From Cinclus cinclus (lineage: Eukaryota > Chordata > Aves > Passeriformes > Cinclidae): 64,000 nucleotides of DNA. The position numbers and the translations under genes were made by a program. Under the pieces are notes generated by a model. It worked only from the letters and a program-made list of their open reading frames with translations. It was not told the origin of the DNA and made no database searches. The stretch covers positions 2,263,694 through 2,327,693 of the forward strand of contig NC_085050.1 in NCBI RefSeq assembly GCF_963662255.1, given 5' to 3'. This document shows, in pieces, positions 1 to 19,024 of this stretch (position 1 is the first letter of the stretch; every line of letters begins with the position of its first letter).

Positions 1-245
1 CTTCCAAGTGTGAGGAGGGAGTTGGGTTTGCCTTTTGCTGCCTTTCTCTGTGACAGAGGGGGCCCCGAGCATGGTATCAGTGTGACAGTTTCCAAAATTT
101 CTGTTTGCAAAGTCCCAAGACTCACAGAGGCAGAGACTGGGGAGAGCTGACAAACCCTCACCAGAATGACCAAAATAATTATCCCAAGCATACTTGCCTA
201 AAGTTCTCCAAAAAATCCTGCCGCCATCTGTATGCTGCAATTCCC

Positions 246-276
<31 letters not shown>

Positions 277-1137
277 TGTGTCTCTCCTTTCTTTCTTTCT
301 TTCTTGCACAGAAGCTGTAAGATGATACCTTCCTAGTCTAAGGGCACCCTGGCATTCCTTGTGAAACAATTTCATATAGAACACAAATTAAGACATCACC
401 ATTGTTAAATATTCCCATTGTAAGTTTGGGAGCAAAGAGGAGCCATTATTTTCATACAGCATATGTATTTTTAATCCATCCCTCCTGTTCCTTTCCTGCT
501 TCCATTGAACAAGCTATTCCCCAGGCTGCAAGGGTTCTTTTCTTTAGAGGAATGTATAAATAAAGATTTAAACAAAACTGGGTGGTCTTCAAAATGCATC
601 TCTTAGAAACAGAGATGGCAATGGCAGTTTAAATAGAAAAGGTTAAATTTGTTCATTACTGAAGATGTGGAGGCACCTTCCAGTTCTCAGGAAGTTGTTT
701 TGCTGTTGGATTACACTCCCTGTCCATCAATCCAGGGTCATGAACTGGTGCCTGTGATTCCAACACCTCCAGGATTTATAGCTGGGTGTGAGCAGAGCCA
801 GAGCTCGCAGCTTCCTGGGCTCTGAGCAGACTTCTCCTGCTTCCAGGGTTGTGTGGGAGTTCCCAGTCAGGAGTGGCAGGGAGTGCCCTGGGCCAGGCAC
901 ACCTGGAGCAGAGATTGATGGAGAAAAGGAGCAGGGGTGGCAAGGAGGAGATGAGGTGCAGAGTTGTGTGATTTGCTAGATTTAATTTCCCTGATTTTTT
1001 TTTTTTTTTGTTAATTTAGAGCTTTTCCAGCTTAATCCTTGACAATTCTGGATCCTCTCCAAGGCACGGTGCTGCCACTTGTCACATGGACTGGGTGGCA
1101 TCTCTGTAGCACAACCACAGGCTGGTGGTGGGGGGTG

Positions 1138-1282
1138 ATTCAGGAATCCCAGAATGGTTTGGGTTGGTAGGGACCTCAAAGCTCATCTCATTCCAACCCC
1201 CTGCCCTGGGCAGGGACACCTTCCACTCTCCCATGCTGCTCCAAGCCCCATCCAACCTGGCCTGGAATATTCCAGGGGTGGA
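1138..1282 (-). mobile_element. CR1 3' fragment
   Basis: GAATGGTTTGGGTTGG and CCCTGCCCTGGGCAGGG read as the minus-strand 3' end of CR1. The copy is 5'-truncated and lies in a DNAAF9 intron. Confidence 0.88.
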
Positions 1283-1888
1283 GTTATTATCTTATTCATG
1301 GCATGATTATCTTATTCATATTTTTATCCTAAATTCATGATTAATATCCCCAAACTTGATATCATTGCAAGCCTGCACGTGGCTTAAATTTCAAAGGGTG
1401 CTTGCTGTTTTCCTTTCCTTTTCTCCCTCTTCCAAGAGCAAGTGTGTATTGGAGAAGACATGGCTGTTCCTGCAATTGGAGTGGAAACCTCTGTGCAAGG
1501 TTAAAAGAAAAGAGAAATACAGTGATGGAGACGTGTGGTGTTAATAAAAAATTCTGGCTTGGAAGGGTCAGTGATACAAAGAGCAGTGAATGGGAGTGTG
1601 TGGTGTAATGGAAGTGCTCCAGGTGCAGGAATTTGTGTGCTAAGCAGCCTTTGCATGGATTAATGTGATTTAAGACTTGTGTGAAGACCAGGACTTACTT
1701 CAGGCAGCAGATCAGGTGGGATCAGTTGTTACATCTTTGCTTTCAGTCGTTGGAGGCAGGGGAAATGCATCCTGGCTCAGTTGTTCATGGATCTTGGAGA
1801 TTGTCTGTTTTTCCTTCCACTCCACTTGTAGTCCCAGGAAGGCGTCAGAGCAGGGCTGCACATTTTGAGCAAAGAAATCACATTTTTT

Positions 1889-2140
1889 GTAAAATGACAG
1901 AGTTGTTTAGGTTGGAAAAGACATCTAAGATCATCAAATCCAATCATCAACCCAGCACCACTGCCCAGTTCCCCACTACCATGTGTCAAGAGCCACATCC
2001 ACGTGTTCTTCGAACACTTCCAGGGATGGGGACTCCACATTTACAACCCTTTCCACAAAGAAATATTTCCTAAAATCTCATCAAAACCTCCCCTGGCACA
2101 ACTTGAGGCCGTTTCCTTTCCATTTCCTCTCCATCCCTCA
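1889..2140 (-). mobile_element. CR1 fragment, second subfamily
   Basis: GGTTGGAAAAGACATCTAAG, CCACATCCACGTG and CTCCCCTGGCACAACTTGAG match the CR1 subfamily whose 3' end has GGACTTGATGATCTTAGAGG on the sense strand. Old and diverged. Confidence 0.85.
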
Positions 2141-2686
2141 CGCATCCTAAGGAGTCACCAAGTGTTACCACCTTGGTTTCTTTGAGGAACTGAGCTGAAA
2201 CTCAAATCTTGTCTAGTTGGAAAGCAGGAATCCTGTAACTGAAATTAACTGGATGGTTATCTGTTATCTTTTTGATGCCTCGTGGGTTCAGTCTTGTTGA
2301 ACTTTAATAACCCTAAACCCTTCTCTTGTTTTTGGAAATAAGTGTCCCAAAGATTGATTTTTAGCTTTTTAATCTCTTGCTGCATGTTGAATTCACCAAG
2401 AGACTTTACACCTTAGTGTTCTGATTGTTTTTTTTTAATTAGTCCTGCTCAAATAGATTCTTGTATGGATTTATTGTTTTCATTAATTGATTCTATGGAT
2501 TGAGTCTAAATTGATTCTGTTAGATTCTCTGCTTGTATTTTTTTTTTTTTTTTTAATTGTAGATTGTCTTTTTGTCTTTAATGAAAGAATGCATTGAGAG
2601 GGAATGAAAATAAGATTGGCTGGAGTATCACTGAATGGTTTATTAGTCACTGTTTACATGCCTGAGCTGTGTGAATTATCCCTTGA

Positions 2687-9619
<6,933 letters not shown>

Positions 9620-10020
9620 GCACGTGGGTCCTGGGTTTTTCTGACCTCGTGTCAGGAGCCAAAAATGCTGTTTTGTCCTTCTGGCTCATGAGAAATCGAG
9701 TGAAATGTCTGTTTTCAGCACTCCTTCCCAAACTAGGGGATCATTTCCCTGACGTTGGCATTTAACACAGTAACTGCTTAGCTGTTTGTACTGTCAGGTT
9801 TGCTTCCACTTCACCTTAATTCCAGACTGTACAAAGTATCACCTGGAATCTCTGGCTTGTGGTGGAAACGGGGGAAAAAAAGAGGAAGAAGAAGGAGGAG
9901 AAAAGAAGCAAAACTGGATTTATTTCCTAAAAGGTCAGAATGTAATTGTGGAATTGGGCCGTGGTGCAGATATCAAACGATCCCTGGGCGTCCCTTGGAA
10001 ATCACAGGAGCCTTGATGAG

Positions 10021-11612
10021 CAGTGGGGGAATTCAGGATGTGGGATTGGGGTGTTCCCAAAGCGAGAAATGGGGGAACTGACTCAGAATTCTGAGTCCCC
10101 AATCCCAGAACCGTTTGGGTGTTCCCAAAGCAAAAAATGGGGGAATAATAAAAAAAAAAATTAGAAGAATCCCTGATCCTACAACTGCTGGGATGTTCCC
10201 AGATTGAAAAATGGGGGAACAATGGGAAAAACTCAGAACTGAGTCCCTAATCAACAGTTGTTGGGATGTTCCCAAAGTGACAAGTGGGGGAACAGTGGGA
10301 AAAACTCAGAATTGAGTCCCTAATTCCAGAGCTGTTGGTGTGTTCTCAAAATGAGAAATGGGAGAATGATTAAAAACTTAGAATTCCTTACTCTGCAGCT
10401 GTTAGGACGTTCCCAAAGTGAGAAATGTGGCAACAGTGGGAAAAACTCTGAAGAATCCCTAATCCCAGAGCTGTTGGGATGTTCCCAAAGCGAGAAATGG
10501 GGGAACAGTGGGGAAGAACTCAGAATTGAGTCCCTGATCCCACAGCTCTTGGTGTTTTCCCAAAGCAAGAAATGGGGGAACACTTTCTCAGAGTCCCTGG
10601 TCCCGTGGTTGTTATGTATTGCCAAAGTGAAAAATGAGGGAACAGAGGGAAAAACCCAGATGAGCATCTAATCCCACAGCTGCTGGGATGTTCCTAAAGC
10701 GAGAAATGGGGGAACAGTGGGAAAAACTCAGAATTGAGTCCCTAATTCCAGAGCTGTTGGGGTGTTCCCAAAGCAAGAAATGGAAGAATGATTGAACACT
10801 TAGAATCCCTTACTCTGCAGCTGTTAGGACGTTCCCAAAGTGAGAAATGTGGCAACAGTGGGAAAAACTCTGAAGAATCCCTAATCCCAGAGCTGTTGGG
10901 ATGTTCCCAAAGCGAGAAATGGGGGAACAGTGGGGAAGAACTCAGAACTGAGTCCCTGATCCCACAGCTGCTGGGATGTTCCTAAAGCGAGAGATGGGGG
11001 AACAGTGGGGAAGAATTCGGAATCGAGTCCCTAATTCCAGAGCTGTTGGGGTGTTCCCAGAATGAGAAATGGGGGAACATCTTCTCAGAGTCCCTAATCC
11101 CACAGCATTTGGGCTGTTCCCAAAGTGAGAAGTGGGGGAACAGAGTCCCTATTCCCACAGCTCTTGGTGTGTTCCCAAAGCAAGAAATGGGGGAACACTT
11201 TCTCAGAGTCCCTGATCCCACAGCATCTGGGTGATGCTCCCAAAACGAGAAATGGGGGAGCAGTGGGGGAAGAGCTCAGAACTGAGTCCCTAATCCCAGA
11301 GCTGCTGGGGCATTCCCAAAGTGAAAAACATGGAAATAGTGGGAGCAACTCAGAGAGTCCCTAATCCCAGAGCTGCTAGGATGTTCCCAAAGCGAGAAAT
11401 GGGGGAACAGTGGGAAAAAACTCAGAATTGAGTCCCTGATCCCACAGCTGCTGCAGTGTTCCCAAAGTGAGAAATAAGGGAACACTTTATCAAAGTCCTT
11501 AATGCCACAGCTGCTAGGGCATTCCTAAAGTGAAAATAGTGGGAACAACTGAGAAAAATCCCTAATCCCAGAGTTGTCAGGATGTTCCCAAAGCAAGGAA
11601 TGAGGGAACACT
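10021..11612 (+). repeat. Minisatellite, about 23 units near 73 bp
   Basis: A core of TTCCCAAAG, GAGAAATGGGGGAACA and AATCCCAGAGCTG recurs with starts at about 10053, 10121, 10195, 10268, 10342, 10409, 10481, 10554, 10690, 10764 and so on to 11584. Units are mostly 67-74 bp and diverged from one another. Many contain TGTTCCC, 14 bases, then GGGAACA, a 7-bp stem-loop. A block from about 10320 recurs about 422 bp later, showing a higher-order duplication. It lies in the probable DNAAF9 3' UTR. Confidence 0.93.
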
Positions 11613-14207
11613 CCCACCCCCACCTTTGCCAGGCTACAGCCCATCTCAAAAGCTCAGCACAGTTTGAGTCTGCACTCAAAATTCTGACTTTAAAGAAAAG
11701 CTATTTATACATTTCAGGGTGAAATCATTGGAGAAATCTTAATTTCTTCCCAGTCCCCTCATTGGGATTCTGGAATATATTTCCTGGCACCTTGCTGTTG
11801 CTTAGATAGATTATCCCTGGAGGATTCCTGTTTCAGTCCTGAAAACTAAACAAGGCAAGGCAAGGGGGAGATTCTTCATGAAGAATTCCTTCCTTTTCAC
11901 AAAGATGAGTGCTTTCCAAAGGTAAAAAATAGCAAAGGGTGTTTCTGAAAGAGGCAGGAACTTGTTTGTGGAGCTTCCAGAAGAGTTTGCACACTGTAAC
12001 ATTTCACTGTGCTGGTGAGAAAGCAGCTTTTAAGTACTTGCAACAGAATTTTTATTGTTCCTGAATGAAAGAACAGGAATGCTGGCAGCCTGTCCTGACT
12101 TAATTCAGTATCATTTTAAAGGAGGCTTTATAAATCTCAGACTGAAGGATTATAAAGTACCTTAGCAGCTACTTACAGGTAATTATTGGAGTTATTTTGA
12201 ATAAGCTGATTATTGTAGCTTGCATGTGTTGAGAATTTAGGTGAGAACAGCCCAGCAGGAATTTTTTTATTTTCGTATTCCTTTGCCTTAGGGACAGCTC
12301 AATCTTTTACTGCAACTGCAGCTTTTCTTTATGACCAGATGTTTGTGATACAGCAACAAATGGAATGAAAAATCTCTTGCAGGACACTTAAAATACTTTA
12401 AATGTATTTGTACAGCCTCATCCCATGGCAGGAAAATGAGATTTAAGCCCTGCCATCAAACCAGAGGCTAAATTAGAGTTTATGCTTTACTAAAGAGATG
12501 TATTTTTTACCTTTGGAATATGAAATGAGTGAAATTTCAGTGATTTGAAGCACATTTTAGGTGGCTTTGGTCTTCATTGCTGGGTGCCTGTCCTGTGAGT
12601 GTTCCACAGTGCAGAGGTGGAATTCCAGGTGCTGCAGGCTGGGATAGAAATATTGGTAAGGTTTCCATTACTTGCTTTCCTCCTAGATTTAAAAAGCTGT
12701 CTGAATTGAAGACTTTAATATTTTGTTTTATTTTTTATTTGCACACCACGAGACTTTATATAAAAACTACTTGTATCCTGTTAGAGGCCAGTAAAAGCCA
12801 GCAATTAGTTTGTGTTTTTAGGCTTTCCTGGGGTATTCCCTGGATCACAAGTGTGGAGCATCCTGATAAAGCTCGTGAGTTTTATCTATGCATGGCTAAA
12901 TTTTAGTCTTAATATCCTGTAGTGCCTGTAGAGCAAAGGTAGCTAGCAGTGAGTTTGGGGGGGCTGCCAGGGGTTTACAACTAAATCCAGTTGGTTGCAT
13001 GAAATTATTTCACAGCCCAGAATTTTTAGGAATCCCAGAATTCTGGTGATAGCGCTGCAATAAAAAGGGGCATTAGGAAATTGAAAATCCAATTGGAATT
13101 ATTTTGCCAATTAACTCAGTGTAAACCCAGCTGTTCCAGTCCCAGTTCTCTCATCTGCAAAGCCATATTTTTAGAGTAGTGGGATGTGATGTGGGAAGAA
13201 ATTCCAGTGGCTGGGACAGCAGGCACGTGGTGGAGGCTTTGTCTCAACTCGTGAGTGGATACAGAGTAGAATTAAGTGCAATTGATTGAAAATAGATGAA
13301 GATGCTGTAGCTGATTTTTGCTCTGCTGAACTCTTTTTAAGAACTCCAATTTGTGCAGCTCTCAAATCAATATGGATGGGGCTGATCCAGCTGGAATTCT
13401 AAGCCCTGTGAACAAAAAAAAATAAAAAAAATAAAAATGGAGGTGTAACTGTGCAAATTGAGCTGTTCCTTAAAAACTGGAGCAGAAGAGCTTGGAACAA
13501 AGGCCTAGAACCCTCCTGTCCTGTGCTGCATGTGCTCTATGGTCATAGCTGTGTATTACAAAGACCTTTCACCAGACTGGTACTGGCTCAATTCATGTAT
13601 TTTGGTATTGAAAGAAATTGATTACCTCAATTTTTATCGTTTATTTTTGAACTGTGACTTACAACCAGAACGAAAAAAAAAAAAAAGAAGAAAAAAAAAA
13701 AAACCAACCGAAACAGTGAAACTGTGACAATGGTATCCTTTAAAAGTATTAGTGCCTTGCAGATGACACCATTTATTCCCCAAATAAATGGATGTCAGGG
13801 GTTGCACCCCCCCTTTTTGTTTTTAAAGGAAAATAACGGTTTTGGTGAAAGGACTTAAAAATTTAACCTAGTGACAAATATTAGCACAAATGGTTAAACT
13901 GTTCAAAAGAAAACTCTTTGAGGACTGAAATATGTAAATGCCTGATGCTGCTGCTGTTGAAGAGCAGTTGCTGATTTTTTGGGAGTCGATTCTAACGATC
14001 AGCAGCGCTTTTTGAAAAAAATTTTTTTTTCTTTATTTTTTTTTTTTTAGAAGAGTGTAACTTTTGTACTCTGGTCAGAGCTGTTTTTGTACTGTGTGGA
14101 ATCCCCAGCCCAGGGGATTTGGTGTCCTCACTCTTTGGAAGTCAAGGTGAGGATGGAGCTACTCCGAAGGATTGAGGTTTGAACTTTTTTTGCTACTGTA
14201 TAATTAA

Positions 14208-14225
14208 AATAAATAAATAAATAAA
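14208..14225 (+). promoter_or_regulatory. Overlapping AATAAA signals
   Basis: Four overlapping AATAAA hexamers occur in an (AAAT)n run. They could serve as a proximal poly(A) signal of DNAAF9 or may simply be a microsatellite. Confidence 0.4.
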
Positions 14226-15172
14226 AACAACAAAAGCACCATTTCTAACCCACTGATGTTTGGATACAGCAAAAGTGCCATTACACTGTTCCTTTTCTCT
14301 TTTACTCTACTTGGAAAAATTTGTGTCCAGGCATTCCTGATCTTGGGAAGTGCTGAAGAGTCCTCAAGGGGTTTCCACGCTTTGCTGACCTTTGTTAGCA
14401 GCTTGTGGTGGTGTTTTTTTCTTTCTCCTCACCGAGAATGAGTGTGATCAGAAGTTACTGAAGTTATAGGGATTCAAATGTGACAAACTTAGCAGGGGAA
14501 CCTTTGCAACTGGAGCTGCTCTGCAGTCTGGGAGTATTTGAATTTTAAGCTGTGCAATTTGGGATTAATCCAGTTTTACACTTTGCAATTAACACACCAG
14601 AATGCAGGGAGGAGTTAAGTTGCATGTGAGGGTTCTTCCCTAATAAGTTTATTTTTTTTTTAATTATTGTTATTTTTTAATTGAAACTTGTCTGAATTTG
14701 CACAGATTTAAGCTCTGGAATACTTTGGTATTCTTGAAAAGGGAAAAAAAAAATTGTGACTAGTATAGTGAATTGTGAACTGTGAGTTGGTAGAATCACA
14801 AGGTTGATCTAATCTTAGGTTGTTAAAAATGTACCTCAGAAATCTCGTGAGAAATTGCTTGATTTTTACACAACAGCCAGATCCTGACGTAACACTTCTC
14901 ACTTTACAATGTGCCAAAATTCACTTTTATACTAGTTCTCAATGCTTTAATATTTGCAAGTCTAAGTTAAAAATGTGTTATTTACAAACACTACTGTAAC
15001 TTCAGTTCAGCTGAATGGTGTGATTGAAGCTTTTTGCCTCTCGTATTTATTACACAACTTGGTTCAGTAAATATGAAATTACCTTTCCATTTATTTTTGT
15101 ATTGTTTTACATGTTTATACCTGCAGTTTGTGTGACTTTTACACCTGTAACTCAGATGTGATGGAAAGAACC

Positions 15173-15218
15173 AATAAACAGTATCCATCCACTGCCTGGC
15201 TTTGACTCCTTTAATAAA
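15173..15218 (+). promoter_or_regulatory. DNAAF9: Distal poly(A) signals of DNAAF9
   Basis: AATAAA occurs at 15173-15178 and again at 15213-15218, after an AT-rich block typical of a 3' UTR end. The later sequence is T-rich (TTTTTAATCTTTGAG). These are the best candidates for the end of the transcript. Confidence 0.5.
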
Positions 15219-15220
15219 CT

Positions 15221-15840
15221 CATGGGTTCCTAAAGTGGAATTTTTAATCTTTGAGTGGTTTTCATTAAAATTTTTAAGCTGGCAGAAAGGTGAGTTGTTT
15301 ATATTTAAATTAAAATACAGAAATAAAAGGTTTTGTGGGTTTTTTTTAGCTGCTCACAGAAATGAGGATGCAGCTTCAAGATCTGTGGATCTGAAATGTG
15401 GCTGCCATGGAGAGGGCAATCCCACCTTACCCTTCTTTCCCTGAGGGGCTGAGCATGAATCAGATTTTTGTTGGTTAAACTGTGCCTGCAGCTGATTTTC
15501 TGTCTCTGTTTTACATCACTTTTGCGTTTGTTGGGGGGAGGTTTTGTGCTCAGTTTGGTTTTTATGAATGGTTTATGTGAAACTGGCCTGTTAAATCCAA
15601 CCTGCTTTGCATATTCCAGGTGTGCACCTAAAACAGCACCTTCTGAGCCACGGACTGAAATCCAGGAGTTTTCTCTTGCTGGGTTTTGGAAAGCAGCTCC
15701 CACCTGTAAATCAGGAATTTCTGTGGCGGCACTGGGGTGACAGCAGTGCCAGGGCAGTGCCTGTCCCCTGTGCTGGCACTGCTGGGACACCTCCAGTCCT
15801 GGGAGTGGTTTTGGGGTCTCCAGGTACAGGACGGATATTG
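15221..15840. other. Intergenic, nothing recognised
   Basis: Follows the probable DNAAF9 poly(A) sites. I see no repeat family, gene or RNA gene. Confidence 0.5.
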
Positions 15841-16080
15841 AGGGGCTGGGGGAAGGGTCTGGAGCAGGTGAGGGAGCTGGGAAAGGGGCTCAGCCTGGAG
15901 AAAAGGGGGATCGGGGGGGACCTTGTGGCTCTGCACAACTCCCTGACAGGAGGGGACAGCCAGGGGGGATTTGGGATCTGCTCCCAGGGAACAGGGACAG
16001 GAGGAGAGGGAACGGCCTCAGGCTGGGCCAGGGGAGGTTTAGATTGGATATTTGGGAAAATTCCTTCATGGAAAGGAGTT
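15841..16080 (+). mobile_element. CR1 fragment, 5' part of split copy
   Basis: GGGTCTGGAGCAGG, CTCAGCCTGGAGAAAAGGGG and GCCAGGGGAGGTTTAGATTG are sense CR1. It breaks off at TTCCTTCATGGAAAGG, where an oppositely oriented 3' part begins. Confidence 0.9.
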
Positions 16081-16083
16081 ATT

Positions 16084-16256
16084 GCACATGGCTCAGAAGC
16101 TCTCCAAGATTACCAAGTCCAACCATTCCCCCAGCACTGCCAAGGCCATCCCATGTCCCCAGGTGCCACATCCACATGGCTTTTCAACCCCTCCAGGGAC
16201 GGGGACTCCAGCAGTGTCCTGGGTAGCTGTGCCAGGGCTGGACATCCTTTCCACAA
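16084..16256 (-). mobile_element. CR1 fragment, inverted 3' part
   Basis: Read on the minus strand this continues the CR1 order from GTGGAAAGGATGTCCAGC to GGACTTGGTAATCTTGGAG. With the preceding plus-strand piece it covers the consensus almost without gap, but in inverted orientation. An A-run follows at 16257-16271. Confidence 0.88.
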
Positions 16257-16271
16257 GAAAAAAAAAAAAAG

Positions 16272-17295
16272 GAAAGTTAAAAATGCTTTGAGAGGGTTTA
16301 GATGATGGGGAACTGTCTGAGTTTCATTTCCTAAGAGAGGTGAGGTAGATTTTCCTGAGCATACCTAAAATCAGGGTTTTTAGTCCTGATTCTTGCTCTT
16401 AATGATCTCATTTTGGTCACTCTGGTTGTATCTGGAGAGGTTTCCAGCTCTCCTTAGCTTTTCACGAGCTCCTCTTCCTTCCATGTGAACTCATCTGGAA
16501 TTTCTTTGCCTACGTGTCAAATGGTGCCTCTTTAGCTTCATAAATTAGCAGCCCAATTAAAGTAATGAACTCCCAACAGGAATTGCATGGAAATGGGAGC
16601 ACTTGTTAATTGAATAACCCTGGGTTAGGCTCCCATTGTACACGTTCCACAAGGTGCTTGTGTGATCCCTCCTATTGAATTGGCTTAAAATAAACCTTCA
16701 GGGCAGTTTGATGTCTTGGTAGGAAAGAAAACACCCAATGGGCAAGGCCTGGAGGATTTCAATAGCTTTATTGCTCCAGGAGAGACCAAAAAAACAACAG
16801 AAAAAAGCAGGGAAAGTAAAATGTGGGTGACCCATTCATGGCTAGGAAATCAGCAGGCACACAATGCATTGTATAGATGACTGCAAAACCTCCCCACACG
16901 AGTGAAACAGGAAATTTCTAATGGTCCAAGTTGAGCCTTCGCTCAACCCCACCAAAAATCTTCCATTTTTCTGTGTTATCAAAGTTAGTTCAATATTTGC
17001 TTTATATACATCCTGTTCCGGACTTTGATTCCTCTATACAGCACCTTCCTGCCTTCTAATATCTGATTTATTACAGAGCCCTTTTTCTTCCAGAGGTTTG
17101 GCTTTGCCTGCTTTAACTCTTTATCTTGTCAGCCTTGGAGCTGGGTCTGGCCATGGTCTTTCCTTGGGCCTCTGCTTGCTTTGGGAAGCTCTGGAGGGAG
17201 GAGAACAGAGAAGCTGGAAAAGAGGGGCTGTGGGGATGAGTCACAGGGTTTTTGGGACCAGGAATGTGGAATATCCAAGGTGCTTGAGTGAATCA
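16272..17295. other. AT-rich intergenic block
   Basis: No gene recognised. On the minus strand it holds a TATA-like TGTATATAAA (17001-17010) and CAATAAA (complement of 16767-16773), which could belong to an old LTR or a small transcript. Confidence 0.4.
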
Positions 17296-17608
17296 AACCA
17301 GAAGTTGGGACTTAAGAGCCAAACCAGTTCCACCCCCTGTCTTGGGCAGGGGCACCTTCCATCATCCCACGTGGATCCAGCCTGGCCTTGGACACTTCAG
17401 GGATCCAGAGGCAGCCACAGCTGCTCTGGGAAATCCATTCCAGGGCCTCCCTATCCTCACAGGGAACAATTCCTTCCCAATATCCCATCCAGCCCTGCCC
17501 TCTGGCAGTGGGAAGCCATTCCCTGTGTCCTGTCCCTCCATCCCTTGTCCCCAGTTCCTCTCCAGCTCTCCTGGGGCTCCTTTAGGCACTGGGAGATGTT
17601 TGAAGGTG
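17296..17608 (-). mobile_element. CR1 3' fragment
   Basis: CCTGGCCTTGGACACTTCAG, GGCAGCCACAGCTGCTCTGG and CATTCCCTGTGTCCTGTCCC lie in minus-strand CR1 order. The tail end is badly diverged. Confidence 0.9.
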
Positions 17609-18040
17609 TCTCCAGAGGCTTCCCACACCGTCCTGGTTGTGGTGCTGGATTGGGATCACTGCCCTCCCTATGCTCTGGGGTTCTTTGCAGCCCTTGCCCA
17701 TCCCAAGGAACTGAGGAGGAAATTCTCTGCTCTGGGTCAGGAGGGATGTCACCAGCTCTCAGGGAAGGTCCCAGAGGCAGGCTGGATGCTGAAGACTGCT
17801 GAGAGATGTGTTTGCTGTGCAACAACAGGGAATTTTGTTGCATTTCCCTGAGGAACCTCTTGAGGTAGGCACTGACGTTCCTCCTGTACCAGCAGACTCA
17901 TCCCCTCTCCCTTTGCTGACACAAAGAAGAGAACAAAGACAGAATTGCAAATTGTGCTGCCTCCTAAATGCCTTGAGCTGTCAGAGCTGACCTGCCCCGT
18001 TCACTGTATTCCATCCTGAAGGGACCGTCGGGATTATGGG

Positions 18041-18284
18041 GGAAGGGGGAATGGCTTCCCACTGCCAGAGGGGAGGGATTGATGGGATATTGGGCAGGAA
18101 TCATTCCCTGTGAAGGTGGTGAGGCCCTGGCACAGGGTGCCCAGAGAAGCTGTGGCTGCCCCTGAATCCCTGGAAGTGTCCAAGGCCAGGTTGGACCAGC
18201 CTGGGATAATGGGAGCTGTCCCTGCTCTAGGGGTGGAACTGGGAGACCTTTAACAACCTTTCCAACCCATTCCATGATTCCCTG
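18041..18284 (+). mobile_element. CR1 3' fragment
   Basis: GGCACAGGGTGCCCAGAGAA through CTTTCCAACCCATTCCATGA is sense CR1; a piece between GGCCAGGTTGGA and CCAGCCTGGG is lost. Confidence 0.92.
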
Positions 18285-18885
18285 CATTCCTTGCAACTTG
18301 CTTGCTGCTGAAGATGGAGTAAAAAAATGTTCTTGAATTATGCAACTTTCCCCCTAAAATCTGAAAGGCCCTGCTGTCCCCTGCCCTATCCCTGGCAGCG
18401 AGATGTGGCCATGACAGAGCAGGGCTGATAAGAGATTTCTGAGAGGCAAAGCCTGGGCTCGCTTGGTGTGTGCTGCAGATTGAGATCACTGCTGCAAAGC
18501 AAATGAAACACAAATGTTTTGGGCTTGGCTGGGTTTGGGAAGGGTGTCCCTTCCGCTGGCCGCTCTTTGTTTGCTTAGGTGAGGTGGGTGCAAGTTCTAA
18601 CAATAAACTTTCCTGGCAACGTGATGGCTCTTGGAGAGGTCAGGGAAAAAGGACGAAGCAGCAGCAGGCATGGGATGGGATCCTGGGGGGAATGTGGGAG
18701 GATGGAGTGGGCGCAGAGAGAGTTGGGATGTGCTCCTTCCTGTGTGAGACTCATCCACCTCACAGGGAGAGAGGGTCATCACTTTGGGCCTTGTGTCCTT
18801 TCAGCCCCTCCGACCAAGGTAAGTCATTCAAGGGATTAAATCAACGTGGAGTGAGAGAAGAAGGGATCCAGGGTGGTTATGGATG

Positions 18886-19024
18886 CCCATGGATCCCTGG
18901 AAGTGTCCAAGGCCAGGTTGGACAGGGCTTGGAGCAGCCTGGGACAGTGGAAGGTGTCTCTGCCCGTGGCAGGGGTGGAACTGGGTGATCTTTGAGGTCC
19001 CTTCCAACCATTCCATGATTCCAT
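18886..19024 (+). mobile_element. CR1 3' end
   Basis: GGATCCCTGGAAGTGTCCAA to CCTTCCAACCATTCCATGAT is a sense CR1 3' end. A faint minus-strand CR1-like stretch may follow at about 19096-19215. Confidence 0.92.

Larger units (their letters stand above)
9620..15220 (+). other. DNAAF9: Probable DNAAF9 3' UTR
   Basis: No new gene signal appears after the stop codon. The sequence becomes AT-rich with T- and A-runs, typical of a vertebrate 3' UTR, and ends near AATAAA at 15173 and 15213. The length (about 5.6 kb) is inferred; shorter forms ending near 13,790 or 14,230 are possible. The minisatellite at 10021-11612 lies inside. An A-rich run at 13673-13703 and repeated AATA at 14208-14225 are also present. 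Confidence 0.5.

Noticed and set aside
10351..11364. Repeated open frames with QSEKWGN-like units
   Set aside because: They are translations of the minisatellite; unit lengths vary and are often not multiples of three, so no single frame is kept.
10021..11612. CRISPR array
   Set aside because: Units are diverged along their whole length without distinct spacers, and the DNA is vertebrate.
15607..16305. Open frame of 232 codons on the plus strand
   Set aside because: Most of it runs through the split CR1 copy and it has no recognisable domain.
17098..17802. Open frame of 234 codons on the plus strand
   Set aside because: It crosses a minus-strand CR1 copy; the composition is that of translated repeat.
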